DNA of 64,000 nucleotides from the NCBI RefSeq assembly GCF_000003815.2, contig NC_049986.1, positions 1,862,033 to 1,926,032 on the forward strand, read 5' to 3'. Below are positions 33,370 through 46,500 of this stretch, one piece after another (the first letter of the stretch is position 1; every line of letters begins with the position of its first letter). The translations under genes were made by a program, and so were the position numbers. The notes under the pieces were generated by a model, which ran no database searches, had not been told where the DNA came from, and saw nothing but the letters and a program-made list of their open reading frames with translations. Source of the stretch: Branchiostoma floridae. Its lineage: Eukaryota > Chordata > Leptocardii > Amphioxiformes > Branchiostomatidae.

Positions 33370-35640
33370 TGCCAGACAGGCGGACGTCCACTGAAGCTGT
33401 AACTTGAGTAGAAGTGTCTCCATGGACGTACTCGTCTGAGTATGTTGGAATTGTAGATCAAAACTATCATATGAACAGTTGTCATAACTGTATTTATCTG
33501 TGCATCATGAAAATGTAGATCAAAATTGCTCTATTTTTTCAGTAATGACTATCATTGCTGAATCATTATAAAGCTGTAGATGTATCAATCTGTATGTATC
33601 GAACATGTGGATGCATTGTTTGGTCATGTTAAGTATTTCAGTTATTGCTATAGTCGTCACATGTACGAAATCAACGATACAAAGACAAGCATATTGTAAA
33701 TGTTCGTCAAAAGTCTATCTATAACATCCGTTACTGATTACAATTATTCAGACAGATTGAATTGTAATACTAGTAAGATGCAGCAAACCTCAATCAAAAG
33801 TCAACTTTGGATATGAATACAAACTGCCAGACAAATCAAGTAACCTTATATATTTGCCAGACAATAATTACCTCAGGTGTGGAAATAGAACACCTACATT
33901 AATGTATGTGCCCCTGGCAGTTGCGTGCAATTAACACACGCGAGCACACGTGTACATGTATCACCAAGCAATGCTACAAGCCCTTGCTATAAGTAATGGG
34001 AGGATTAAATGCGTAAACCAAACCAAACAAAACAAAACAAAAGTTAAACTAAATAGATTCACAGTCCTCTGTGACTCTAAAGAAAACTTTAATGCTTTTC
34101 TAAATCACATTAACACTTGGACAAGTAATACATTTCTCAGACTCTCAGCGGTTAAGTCATGTTCAGGGACCCCCAGCAAATTGGGTGTTGGCTCCCCTAG
34201 CAACGCATAGCAACCAACTTTGACCCCAATTTTCACAGATTTTCCCTATTGTTCACTAATTGCCCCCTCTCCACCTAGTGTGAAAACTTTTCAGGTGGGG
34301 TGCTGCTGGGCCAGGTGACAAGGTACCTGGCATCCCGTGTAGTGTGAATGGTCATCATACAGGGCTGTCTGGGAATCCAAGCTAGGATGTGTATTGAAAC
34401 AAATTGAACTAGAAAGGCCACATTTTCAAAAAAAATTGCCGTATGTTTCCGAAGGGAAGAGAAAATTTGTCACAAAAAAAGGCCATTGTCAAACTTGCAA
34501 TGCCCTGTTCGCAATATGAAAGAGTTGTACGTATAAGATATAACGTTATGCTTAAGAAAACAATAATAGATTATAAACTTCCAAAGTGGGTCTATATAAC
34601 CATTACAGAATAGCGATCTTTATAAATGTTCGTTATAATCTGTTTTAGCCTACATCACAGTACTTTTTCCGGCTGGCCACGGAAGAAACAAAAATAACAC
34701 AGGCCAGTAGTCCAGTAAAAACAATGCTAAGTATGTTTCTTTCAGAAACATAACGATGTGTTCAAATCCAAAAATGTTTACTGTGTTTACAAATTTTGTA
34801 GTGTTTTTAGTCTGGTAACGTTAGATCCACATTTTGGCAATTCACACAGGATATTAGTAATAACTTCAACTTACTTCAGCAAGGAGGTTTGATAATTGAC
34901 TTCCGTCAGACTCCTGGAGATTTGAATTACATAAACTGAGTTCACAGTAATCTGACTTTTCCTTGACTTAAAAACCCATGGGGTCAGTTGCTTGTTTGCG
35001 CAAGATAGTCGTCTTCAATACAAAAAGGGATTTAAGACTCAAAAATAATCAGTGATTTCTTTGATGGACTTGGAGAGAAAAAAACAAACATCAGAAATTT
35101 CAGACGAATTCCCCACCAACTCCTTATCCCTACTATACTGGGTTTGCTGTGGACTGACTGAGAAATGTTTGTTTCCTTTAAATTTGTTAGAATTGGGGAT
35201 ACACATTGATAATGCATTGCTGTGCATTTGTATAGTCTCTTATATATCATAGGCCTGACCATAATTTTCTTGGAAACTAGTGTTTTACAACTGTTTTTGA
35301 AAAAAATGTAATAGGGTAAAGACAATTATTTGCACCACCTATACTTGAAAACATGTTAAGCATTGTTTTTAAAAGCAACCCAAGCTGCGTCTGGCAGGTA
35401 AGCCAGTCCCAGGTAAAGGTGTGAACAAGTCTGGGACTACCCATTGTTCTGGCCAGGTACTCTGCTTCCCTCCTGTGAGGGTGCTATGTCAACAAGTTAA
35501 TTGGCCATATTGTTCACAAATCACAACAAGAAGATCAGATTTCACATCTACAGATGCCAAAAGTCTAAATATTTACAAAAAATGGTAAACCTGGACAAAT
35601 GGTAAAATTAGTTTATTGCCCCCATAAAAGTAAGCCCTAT
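33370..35640. other. intergenic sequence up to the gap
   Basis: AT-rich with short frames only. No gene or clear repeat recognised. Confidence 0.4.
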
Positions 35641-36394
35641 NNNNNNNNNNNNNNNNNNNNNNNNNNNNNNNNNNNNNNNNNNNNNNNNNNNNNNNNNNNN
35701 NNNNNNNNNNNNNNNNNNNNNNNNNNNNNNNNNNNNNNNNNNNNNNNNNNNNNNNNNNNNNNNNNNNNNNNNNNNNNNNNNNNNNNNNNNNNNNNNNNNN
35801 NNNNNNNNNNNNNNNNNNNNNNNNNNNNNNNNNNNNNNNNNNNNNNNNNNNNNNNNNNNNNNNNNNNNNNNNNNNNNNNNNNNNNNNNNNNNNNNNNNNN
35901 NNNNNNNNNNNNNNNNNNNNNNNNNNNNNNNNNNNNNNNNNNNNNNNNNNNNNNNNNNNNNNNNNNNNNNNNNNNNNNNNNNNNNNNNNNNNNNNNNNNN
36001 NNNNNNNNNNNNNNNNNNNNNNNNNNNNNNNNNNNNNNNNNNNNNNNNNNNNNNNNNNNNNNNNNNNNNNNNNNNNNNNNNNNNNNNNNNNNNNNNNNNN
36101 NNNNNNNNNNNNNNNNNNNNNNNNNNNNNNNNNNNNNNNNNNNNNNNNNNNNNNNNNNNNNNNNNNNNNNNNNNNNNNNNNNNNNNNNNNNNNNNNNNNN
36201 NNNNNNNNNNNNNNNNNNNNNNNNNNNNNNNNNNNNNNNNNNNNNNNNNNNNNNNNNNNNNNNNNNNNNNNNNNNNNNNNNNNNNNNNNNNNNNNNNNNN
36301 NNNNNNNNNNNNNNNNNNNNNNNNNNNNNNNNNNNNNNNNNNNNNNNNNNNNNNNNNNNNNNNNNNNNNNNNNNNNNNNNNNNNNNNNNNNNNN
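35641..36394. other. assembly gap (754 N)
   Basis: A sized run of N upstream of the GCM exons. It may hide a first coding exon of GCM, whose domain start is not visible in the flanking sequence. Confidence 0.95.
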
Positions 36395-38107
36395 TGTTTT
36401 CTTAGAGGCGTCTAGTGCTAAGCTATGGCTTCATGAATATTTCCAAGGGTCTGCGTTTTGTCAAAATTTTGTAAATATCATAAAATATCTTTCTTCTAGT
36501 TACAGTTATAGATATAGTCTCAACAGGATGCTGTAGATTGGTCTTAGCTGATTGCGTACATACCAAATTTGTACTGAAAAAATATTTCTGCGCGATGCAC
36601 AAGGTGTTTTAAGGTAGCAACATTGTCAAGTGCTTATTATATTAATATTGAGATATGCATAAGGTATATGTGAAATGAATATAGTCAGATTGCATCTAAT
36701 CAATATTTAGATTCAAAACATGTCAGCAATTCCAGACAAAAACATCAAGTAATCATTGTACAACGCATGAAAGTAAGGGCAGCAGTTAATTAGGCTGAAA
36801 GGCCGAAACATGACTTAGGGTTACTGAGGAGTGCCATTTCTTCTAAAAAATGCTAGAGATACTGTCGGTTCCGTGTAATCCATAACTGACTGTATTGCAA
36901 ATGGTTAGAAAATAGACATAATGCTATCATTACTATAATTGTTTATTTCATTCATCATCATTGCTAAATTAGGTCATCGTAGTAAAACGGAAAAATGAAT
37001 AAACAAATATACCTAAAGATCAGCATGTTTCGAGTCATTTCGGGAAGGCCGGTCGAAAAAAAAACATGAAAGAAAAAGATCACGATTTTTCCCACCACCC
37101 TCTGCTTGGAGAGTAGTCTGTTGGTGCTTATATAATGCAGTAACAAAATAAATATTTGACATGTTAACGAGACATGTTGCACACTGTTTGGTCTTTGGAT
37201 ACTCTCTTTGCCCATAATAGATCTGCTTGGGGATTAGGTTCGAATAGTGTTAATGAAAATCATCGGATACAGGTCCAAATTTCATGTTTATATACATAAG
37301 AATACATGGCAGGAGTCCCTAACTTCTGGGGTTCATGCACTGTCTACACGCGCGCAAAGCTGCTACTTCTGGGGAATACGCTATTCCGGATATATCCGGG
37401 CACGGCACACAGGACATGTATATGTGTGCCGGATATATCCGGGCTTGGCAGTTTGTTAAGAATATACATGTGGTTGTTGTAGATACATAGGTGAACAGAA
37501 CACAATTACTGATCATCATTATTCGAGATAGTACAAGTACACTCTAAGGTGATTTTTCGGCAATTATATACTCCTTGTGTTCCTTCAATCATTGTTCGAT
37601 TTTTGTGGATCATCCTACATTTGCGGATCACAGAGCCCGTTTGATATTATAGGGTACATTTTGGGCCAAGAAATACGCGCGACCCTCTGTCAATCTTAAC
37701 CGTTTAGCGATCAACAATTGATGTCGAATGTCGTTGACCGTGAGTCAGGTGCGTTAGGGTGGTCTCTTGTTGAGCTGATCGTAAATTTCCTAACGTTTTA
37801 TAATGATCACGTTCATGGAAGGGAGATACATTGTTTTCGCCCAGTCTCTTCTTCTCCAAACAAGTAAGGTCAATGACCTGGACCAGACGGCTGTCACAAT
37901 GGTTACTGGAAGTGTAGTAGACACCATCGCTGTTATTCCATTACATTTATATAGCATTGCTACATTAGTAGTAGGGCAAAGCTGGAGGGCTGCTCTATAT
38001 ATATATATATATGAATGTGTTTGAGTAAGCATCAACAGAGCAGTAGTTTGTTAGACTAGACCATATGAAGGTAAACATTCGTGACGTGTATTTGGCTGCA
38101 AATGGTA
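36395..38107. other. sequence between the gap and the GCM exons
   Basis: It includes a half MITE (about 37050-37115, ending CCTCTGCTTGGAGAG), a pair of CCGGATATATCCGGGC palindromes near 37388 and 37431, and an AT dinucleotide run near 38000. No GCM N-terminal exon found. Confidence 0.5.
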
Positions 38108-38279
38108 ATCTCCAAGCAGATCCTACGGTAGCATAAGATAGTCTCAAAAGCTGGCAGAGGAGTGAAGCCGGCCTAGGAGTGTGTTTGGCTACCGGGCACA
38201 CCGAGGCCGGCTTCACTCCTCTGCCAGCTTTTGAGAATACCTTATGTTATCAGTATACCGTAGGATCTGCTTGAAGATT
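38108..38279. mobile_element. palindromic MITE, CTCCAAGCAGATC ends
   Basis: Ends CTCCAAGCAGATCCTACGGTA and TACCGTAGGATCTGCTTGAAG are inverse. Inner arms TCAAAAGCTGGCAGAGGAG and CTCCTCTGCCAGCTTTTGA pair almost perfectly around an ~45-bp loop. It ends about 75 bp before the GCM exon and shares its end motif with the MITEs at 8.5 and 9.1 kb. Confidence 0.75.
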
Positions 38280-38352
38280 ATGCAAATGCCACGTTTCTAG
38301 TAGGTGTTTTGTCCGCTGTAGCATCCTAATGTAGTACGTGTATTTCCCCCAG

Positions 38353-39337
38353 GCTTGTCGGATGGACCCCTTTCATGAGTGGCCTGACGGTAACGTCCGC
38401 CTGGTGTTCGACGCTAGCGACACGGACGCGCGGAAACACGTGAGCGGCTGGGCCATGCGCAACACCAACAACCACAACTGTCACATCCTCAAGAAGTCGT
38501 GTCTGGGAGTTCTGGTCTGTGCACTGCACTGTACAACTCCTGACGGCGGCAAAATACACATGCGACCTGCCATATGTGACAAGGCTAGGAAGAAACAATT
38601 AGGTAAGTTCGTAACTTAAAATGAACTGATATACCTTAAAAAGCACGACAAAATACGATTCTCTTTTATATATCCCTCTGACTTCCACTTTGCCATTTGA
38701 ACACTGTGGTTGTCGCTCCAGGAGAAGTTACTAGGGGGCGTTGTTTCACAGTGAACTGAACGCCATAGCTGAGAAATTTTGGTTCAGGACCTGCATTATC
38801 TTTTCAGGCAATAGGATTAATAAAAACGTGTGAAGTTATTTCTTCAGAAACAGTGAAATGTTCATATTCTATTTTGATAATTTTGTCCGGAAATACATAA
38901 ACTTAAACATTGCGTAACATACTTATGGATGTAATGTTAAAATGCAGTATGCTGAGCACCGCTAGGAGGCACGCCCCACATTCACGGAATTCGATACACA
39001 TGTAAATAACAAAAATATTGGTAGGAAACATTTTTAACATATTCAACTAGACCTTAGAGTTGTCATTATTTAACGATGAATGGCGGCTCACCTACGCAAT
39101 GGTCAGCACCTAACAAGGCCGGAGGGCTGGTGTTCGACGCTAAGGTTTGGAGTCTGTTTTGAAAGCCATCTATAGTAATAGCTATCTTCTGTAACATTTG
39201 TGTTGTGTATTTCCCCAGGTAAGCAGTGCCCGAACGGTTCGTGCCAGGGCCGGCTGGAGCTGATGCCGTGCCGCGGACACTGCGGCTATCCCGTCACGCA
39301 CTTCTGGCGCCAGGAGAACAACGTCATCTTCTTCCAG
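38353..39337 (+). CDS. gcm: glial cells missing (GCM-domain) transcription factor, two exons
   Basis: Exon 38353-38602 (acceptor TTCCCCCAG; donor G|GTAAGT, phase 1) and exon 39219-39337 (acceptor TTCCCCAG; donor CAG|GTGACT, phase 0). The first reads [18 protein letters not shown], then [30 protein letters not shown] and [12 protein letters not shown]. The second reads [20 protein letters not shown], then [17 protein letters not shown]. These are the signature blocks of the GCM zinc-containing DNA-binding domain. By family knowledge GCM proteins are nuclear regulators of glial/blood fate in insects and of placenta and parathyroid in vertebrates. Missing here: the WDIN start of the domain (perhaps in the gap at 35641-36394) and the HDHPRPE end with the transactivation tail. 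No such exon was found down to 43.1 kb, so the gene is incomplete in view. Confidence 0.93.
38603..39218. other. GCM intron
   Basis: 616-bp phase-1 intron. Nothing else recognised. Confidence 0.7.
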
Positions 39338-39399
39338 GTGACTGACCTCACCCTATCTTTACATCTCATGGACCTGTTTGGACTTTAACGAGTTAACAG

Positions 39400-40080
39400 A
39401 CCGATCCCAAAGCTCCTTCATAGCGTAGAAATGTAAAATAACGACATGCAGGTGCAAAGATTTGACGGACGTGCAATCACATTGTCATTGGCTGAACCGC
39501 TAATTGCCATCCTATTATTGGTTGAACGGGTAATTGCTACTGATAGTCAGAATAGGTTTTGTTGTGCATTGTGGTGGGTAGATGAAGATGTTTCGCAAGG
39601 AGTTGGCTTTGTTTGGCAATTGTTGATTGTATCATACGCCTGATAAGCTCAGTATAAGCTCTACATGGGCAGTTGTAGAGCCTACTTAAGACTTTGTCAC
39701 ATTTCCAAACCGGGGCCCGGCCGGGCAGCTTTAAGGAACGAAAAGTATGATATAAAAGATACCAAACTTCTCAAGACGTAAAGAGAATAGACGTGGGCAT
39801 TATATATTGTGTACATTTGTACGTATACATTTCTATTTTCCATTTCACAAACAGCCCGGCCGTGTTCCGGTTTGGAAATAGACCGAACGCAAGGCTTCTT
39901 CAGAACGTAGAAATGCAAAATAACGGCATGCAGGTGCAAAGATTTTACGCACATGCAGTCACACTGCCATTGGCTGTACCGCTAATTGCCATTCTATCAT
40001 TGGTTGAACGGGTAATTGTTACTGATAGTCAGGATAGGTCTTGTAGTACATAGTGGAAGACAGATGTTTCGAAAGAAATT
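39400..40080 (+). repeat. ~200-bp direct duplication flanking an inverted pair
   Basis: About 39400-39600 and 39883-40080 share AACGACATGCAGGTGCAAAG / AACGGCATGCAGGTGCAAAG and GAACGGGTAATTG. Between them TTTCCAAACCGG (about 39700) and CCGGTTTGGAAA (about 39868) are inverse. Downstream of the GCM exon. Confidence 0.7.
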
Positions 40081-40479
40081 GGCCACCATCATTGATTGTG
40101 ACAACACTGAAAAAGAATTTCCAAGTCCGATGTACTGCGCTACAAATAAGTGACGAAAGGCTTTCAAGGTTCTATGTTTGAGTTTACATTTCTCATTATT
40201 TACTTCGAACTGACATTAAATGCTAACATGGCGTATCAGTAGCAGTCGTGTTTGCCGGAAAAATCTTCTTCATGTGTTTTTCCTAAAGTATGAAAAATGC
40301 CCGTTTTGTGCATCATTTTTGACATGAAAATGACGTTCCTCTAATTTTTTAATATTGGATATGTTGAAGGGTCGGAACAAGTATGTCTTGTAGCTGAAGG
40401 AATATCCTCATATAAGCATACCAAAAGTCATGATGATCCGTTCATTCCTTCTTGACTTATTCTCTTTCAAAGTCTGAAA

Positions 40480-41240
40480 CTCAAGCGGCTCCCGTAGTTA
40501 AAAAAAAACTGCTAGAGGACCCAAACACATACCTCTTACTCTCTGCCCTCTTTCTCAGTTACACATGTGACAACTTAAAAAGTCCTGTCATGGAATGCAG
40601 TAGACGTATGAACTCACCTGATTGATCATGCAAATTAGTTGTTAATTTGCATATTTAGTATCTTATTATGTAAGTCTTTACTTGGGCTATCTACGTACCA
40701 AAATCATGATGATCTGTCAACACATTCACATTTCACCATTAATTATGCAAATTAGATAGTCATTTACATAATTAATATTTATCTACATTTCTCTTTTTCT
40801 CATCTAAATATGTGACAAGTTTGAAAGTCCTATCATGGAATGCAGTGGATTTATAAACGTTCCTCATTAATCATGCAAATTAGCTGTTGTCTTGCATAAT
40901 TAGTATTGCATTATGTATTTCATCACTTAGGCTATCAGCATAAATCATGACGATCTGTGAACGTCTTTTCGAGCTATTCTCGTCAAAGTTTGAAAGAAAT
41001 CGGAGCCTGCAGTTCCAAACAAGCCGGCACCCGAGGATAATTCTTGCGCCAACGACGCTATGCTGCAGTACCCAACTTGTCACCAGGATGCCCATCATCG
41101 AACTTGACCTTCGGTTTCCCAGCCCCTAAATAACTACAATAACTACCAAATATTGAAAACGATCCACAGCGTCTAGAGTTATCTTGTTCGTAACCGACAC
41201 ACGCACACACTCGCCCCGCTGCAGTGCCGAAGACAAGTGC
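40480..41240. repeat. dispersed repeat with ATGCAAATTAG blocks
   Basis: Internal blocks repeat about every 130-250 bp (TCATGGAATGCAGT at 40593 and 40833; CATGCAAATTAG near 40627 and 40872). Its last part (GCAGTTCCAAACAAGC, CATCGAACTTGACCTT) matches 56580-56780. A dispersed family; class uncertain. Confidence 0.6.
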
Positions 41241-41479
41241 CAGGTGAGCCATTTTCGAACAACACCTTCGTTTCTCCAACCGCTACTCAAATACCAAATA
41301 TCCTTAAATTCCATCCACAGCTGCTCAAGTTTTATGCGATTGACCTACATATTGTGACACAGAAAAATTTTCTACCCAAAATATAACATTTTTGGCGAAT
41401 GTAAAAATCCATTGAAAATTTGTTTTTCCCCGTTAGAAGAAAGCCTATAGTATCGGCCTCTCGTTACTACACTACAATT

Positions 41480-41740
41480 AGGGCTGGAGTTCACAATGAT
41501 CCGTACCCTGTAATTAGTTGGTTTGGTGGAGGCTATTTTTAGCTGGGTGTCATTTTTCGGTCCATAACAAAGTAAATCCCGGGATAGGCGCAAAACGGTG
41601 TTTTGCTACCTCATTGGTGGCCAAATCGGCCAGGTCGTTGACTCCATTTCGCGAGTTTGGCGCATTCCATTATGCGTTTGGGGGACATGGTTCAACGGAG
41701 TCTGAGTATGTGGCTGTACAGTTTATGTGTTATAGCTCAC
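41480..41740 (+). repeat. dispersed repeat shared with the zinc-finger inverted duplication
   Basis: CAATGATCCGTACCCTGTAAT to GCTGGGTGTCAT matches 20199-20270, and GGCGCATTCCATTATGCG to GAGTATGTGGCTGTA matches 22180-22245, both in the same orientation. Confidence 0.7.
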
Positions 41741-43134
41741 TTATAACTGCATCACAGTGACCACCGTGAACCACTTATAACTGAAACCGGTAGTTGTATG
41801 GGGTGCACATTCACATTTTATTGCAGCCATATGTGTCGCTGCTGATAGATTCGGTCCCAAATGTAAAGTATTTACACAGTCACGTTTGTACATAGATTAT
41901 CAAAATGTCGGTGGAAGTACAACAACGGTTATTAAAAAAAAAGCTCTTTATTCGGAGACTGAACGATCTAATGAAACTGTCGATTTGATCCCCCTTGTGG
42001 TTTTCACAGCTACTGCAGCGTTACAGGTAGTAGACTACCCCTGGTAGTCGAGTACAATTATAGTCAATTTCGTAGTCTTGGGACAGTGACCTCCAACAGA
42101 AGACCACATCTACTGTTCGAGGTCAATGACCCCAATTTAATAGTGAACATCTGTAGTACAGACAAATGAACTGTAGTGGCGAAAGCGGGATATTATTGAC
42201 TAATAATTCAACTCTTCACGAGATTTTGTTGTCACATCTTAACACGACAAGGGCTGCTACCTTCGAGTGGAAGTGAAGTCTGTACAGCATGTTTTGATTG
42301 GGTTCACTGTAGTTTGAAAATGTCAATAGTTGACAGGAAGATTGTTGGGATTCCAACAAACACCCGGTGCATGTCACTGATTTAAAACCCATTTTTCCAT
42401 GGGAATGATGTATCACTTCTTGTTCAAACCGGTTCTACCTGGTTTTATCTGCAGACGACGTTCTACAAAGCTGATAAAAATACCACCCTGTTGCTGGTTT
42501 TACTAAATTTCTTTGGGATAACAAATAAAATCTTTCACGCTGAGTAACTTTTTGAACATTTGCATCTTTTAGGGTTAAAAATATGTCATATGGAGGATGA
42601 AAGTTTGGGTTGCCAGGTGATTGAGTGTGTCTGTGCCACGTGCCAACTTTCCACATGTCTGTAAATGTAGGTCAGAAATCCCCCCGAGAAATCACTCCTA
42701 TAGGCGAATAACTTCCTTGTTCACCACAGCGCGCCTCCTGTCAGGTAATCCTTAAATAATCACGCCTGTGAGACAAATTCGGAATTCCGAACTTGCAGTT
42801 ACAATGGCTAGAACTTGAACCTGAACCGAATAAGTACCCATTACTAAGACCGTAACCCTGAAAATTATTTAGATATGAAAGTGTCAATCTGGTATCTTCT
42901 GATTACTTTTGTTACCATGCCTGGCGGCTTTTGTGATGTAAATTATATAGGAGGTGGATCTGTTGTGTTTGTCTTAGTTAGTGAAGTCAGCGGAATTTGA
43001 GACCGTGCCGGAATTAGACCATTACCCAGTAGCAAAGTTGAGTTCCCATATGTACCTGTACGACGCTTACTAGTAACCATAGAATTACTTTTAAAACATT
43101 TGGACCATATAATAATCTTCATCTTCAATACACC
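41741..43134. other. upstream region of the SLC22 gene
   Basis: No core promoter clearly identified; a TSS cannot be placed by eye. No other gene seen. Confidence 0.4.
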
Positions 43135-43503
43135 ATGGAATGGGACGATCTGCTAAGAAAACATCTCGGTGAGTTCGGAAGGTTTCAAAAATTAACCTCT
43201 CTGCTTGCAATTGGGGTCGGTCCGACCTTTGGACTGAGTTTGGTCGCGATGACGTTCTTGGCAGCGACACCGGAACACCATTGCCGCGTCTTTGGAAACA
43301 CTTCTTCGGTCGAACATCGCTACAGCACCGAGGTGTATAATTTGAGTATCCCCTTGGAAAATATCGGCGGCACCTGGAAATACAGCTCATGTTTGATGTA
43401 CAAAAACTCAAATAGAACAGCGTCATCGAGTAATGAAACTACAGCATGTACACATGGCTGGGAGTATGACAGGAGAATCTACCAGAGTACCATCGCCACA
43501 GAG
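43135..43503 (+). CDS. SLC22 exon 1
   Basis: ATG in the perfect context CACCATGG. TM1 lies around [17 protein letters not shown]; the first loop has cysteines and several N-glycosylation sites (NTS, NLS, NRT, NET). Ends ATE with donor GTGAGC, phase 0. Confidence 0.93.
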
Positions 43504-46500
43504 GTGAGCCTGTTATTGTAATATGCAATATAATGACATAATGGATCAACAAGTGCATTTCTAAAGTATGGTAACTCGTTCATGTACAACACTTTACAGG
43601 AACATAATCTTCTCTATAAAGTTCTTTCGTCTTATATTTACAAATTATACACATATAGTCAAATTTGAATTACAGTTGTAATTGTGTGTTCATACATGTA
43701 ACGGGTGTCAGATGCCGTTGAGATTGTGTCAACATGTGTGTACATTTATATCAGAGGCTTCTGAAGATGTTGTTGATGGGAGTCTTACTTAATATGCAAT
43801 TTTACCACTTAGTATAACCTAGTGTGCGGGAGATCCTGGTTGAAGGGACTTGGTCAGAGCACTTTCATGGCAGGGGCGGGCGTAGGTGGAATCTTGTTCG
43901 GCACCATTTCGGACAGGTTCGTATTAACTATTAATCCTATTCATGACGGGACTTTTTGGTCAATCTGGGACCGTAGCGCTTTTGAGCCCCGACCCTCCTC
44001 ACTCATGTAATGCTTAAACGACTTATCATATGGCCCCTAACTAATTTCAAGAACATTGACGCTATTATGATGAAATATGACGTTATCAATATGACTTTAT
44101 TGGCTGGACCATGAAAAAGTGTATTCCCAGAAGACTTCAAGGTATGCTGCATAAATGTAACAGCAGGTGTAGGTAACCGATTAATAATGTTTTTACGACT
44201 TATGTTACCAATAATATATGATCAGCCATCTTGGACTTTGACCGTTGACGTCATCAAATAAGCATGATTTATTCATTTTTTAGTTATAAAAGATATTGTA
44301 GATAACATAAAATTTTATTTATGTACGAAAATAGCAATATATAGCAAATAAATGTGATTTTTTTTTAAATTGTGAAATCGGTGCCAACTTTATAAGCCGT
44401 TCTGGCGTTATGCTAGACGACCCACCCACCCCGGTCTGAATAGGGTTAATAAGACTATTTGTCATGCGATGCTATTGGTTGAGAGATATGCACTAGACGA
44501 ACGGACCTAATATGTAGACGGATGCTGACGTATGTTGACAAATGCTGACGGATCCCAAAAACCATCACGGATCCCAAAAAATGACGGATCCCACTTACAT
44601 CCGCAACGCATTCGTAGGTATCCGTAACTCACGGTGGATAAAAACACGGAACCCGTATACTTACGTGCTTCGTGACGAATGCTAACACTGCATCCGTATG
44701 GATACTTCCTAAATTACGGACCCTATACACATACGTAACGCATTCGTTGGTATCTATAAGTCACTAACGGATTTAAACATTGCATTCGTATGAATACTTT
44801 ACTTTTAACGTAAACAAAAGCATACGCGGTCAGGATTATTGTTTATCAGCAAAAATTGTTCAGATGCAGACGTATACGAATTCGCAACATCCTGACGGAT
44901 GCTAACGGATCCCCAAGATTACCAAAAGTCACGGATCACATACACAGCCGTAACGCATTTGTTGGCATCCGTGAATCGCTGTGAATGCAAACACGGAATT
45001 CGTGTGCTTACGTAATTGGCGGATGCTAACACAGCATCCGAAGGATACTTACTTTTATGTATGCGTGGCTAGCACTCTTGTTTTTGAGCATATATTTTAT
45101 TTTTTTAGATTGGTCATATCTTTCCCCCTTTTTGTACCTCGGACACCACAGTTTTTAATGTCAATACAAGTGAGACAATCCACGTTACGCTAGATACCAG
45201 GATACTCGGATTCGTAAGGATGCGAAATGGTTTTTTTTCTGCATTCGTGGCAAGATTACCAACAATGCACTGCTCCAGTGGATTGCTCCAGTGGAGGGGA
45301 TTCCATTGGAGCAGTGCATTGTTGGTAATCTTGGGATATCTTAAATATGCGACTCTGTATTTTTTTGCATCCGTACATTGGGGCGGTGTATTGTGGGTAA
45401 TCCAATCGTTGTCTCTCTGACCAATCAGACTGCACATCAGTCAGTTTAAAAATAAAGCGGAGATAGTCAGCGTTGTCCGTGAGGACCGCAATCTTTCTGT
45501 ACCTCAAACTTTGAGTTTTGAAACGTTGAACTCGGGATATGGATTTGTACACACGTGTGTGAACTTCTGTAGTAGGGTGATGTTGAGGCGGTGACCAAAC
45601 TCAAGTGGCAGTCGACGGACGGGACGGCGATCGAGGGACTGAAACAGCCAGCCCTGTTTTGTAGTTTGGCGTCCTGGGGCTATTTTACATCACTGTCCTG
45701 CGGATCTCACGGCGAGGTATGTTTTATATAATGATTGTTTCCAAACAATACCCGCTTTGAATTCGTCTTTGTGACTACATTCCTTGTTGGCTAGTAGTTA
45801 GTAGCGCTTTTGGTATGCTTGGGCTGAACAGAAACTTATCAGAAAACGACATAACGGAGCCTTACAAAACACAAGTCACAAGCATGATACTTGCTGAGTA
45901 ACTGTTGACTTATTTGGGAAAAATTTGAATCATCATCAAAACAGTACTTGTATACACATATGTTTGTATCAAGCCTGGTATTTATTCGCATAGGAACATT
46001 CTGTTCCAACGGTGTTTACGTGTTTGTTTATATGCGACGTCTCGTACACAATGCAAAGTCCGGCCGGGGAAGCAGATCACACCTTGTCACTAATTATGCA
46101 ACGCTAGACTGTTTCTGCCGCGCCCTCCCGGGGGACTTTTTTGGTATGATAATGCGGAATGTAACGGTGATAATGGCGATACCACAATCAGATGCATTTG
46201 TTCCTGTTGTATAACAAGCCATTCACCATTTCTTTTCATATACACCCTAATTACTTTGACGGACGCATCCATCAAACATGGATTCTTTAGCTATCTCAAA
46301 ATTTGATGGGATTATTCTTTCTCTTTTTCAGAAGGCGGGTCGACATTCTCTGGCCGTGTCAACAGCTGGGAGAACACTGGACTACAGGAAGGGCACAGAA
46401 GGAATTGAGCTGGGAGGGATCAGGGCGTAACTAGCCTGAAAAGAAGCGAAGCACTGTCACTAGTAGAAAGGAGACTTTGTGCTGTTGCGAGAAGCTGTAC

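Noticed and set aside
33950-34210. 86-codon frame
   Set aside because: Low-complexity Lys/Asn/Gln start (AAACAAAACAAA run) and no recognisable domain.
35599-36405. 268-codon open frame
   Set aside because: Almost entirely N; the same applies to the frames spanning 56985-57813.
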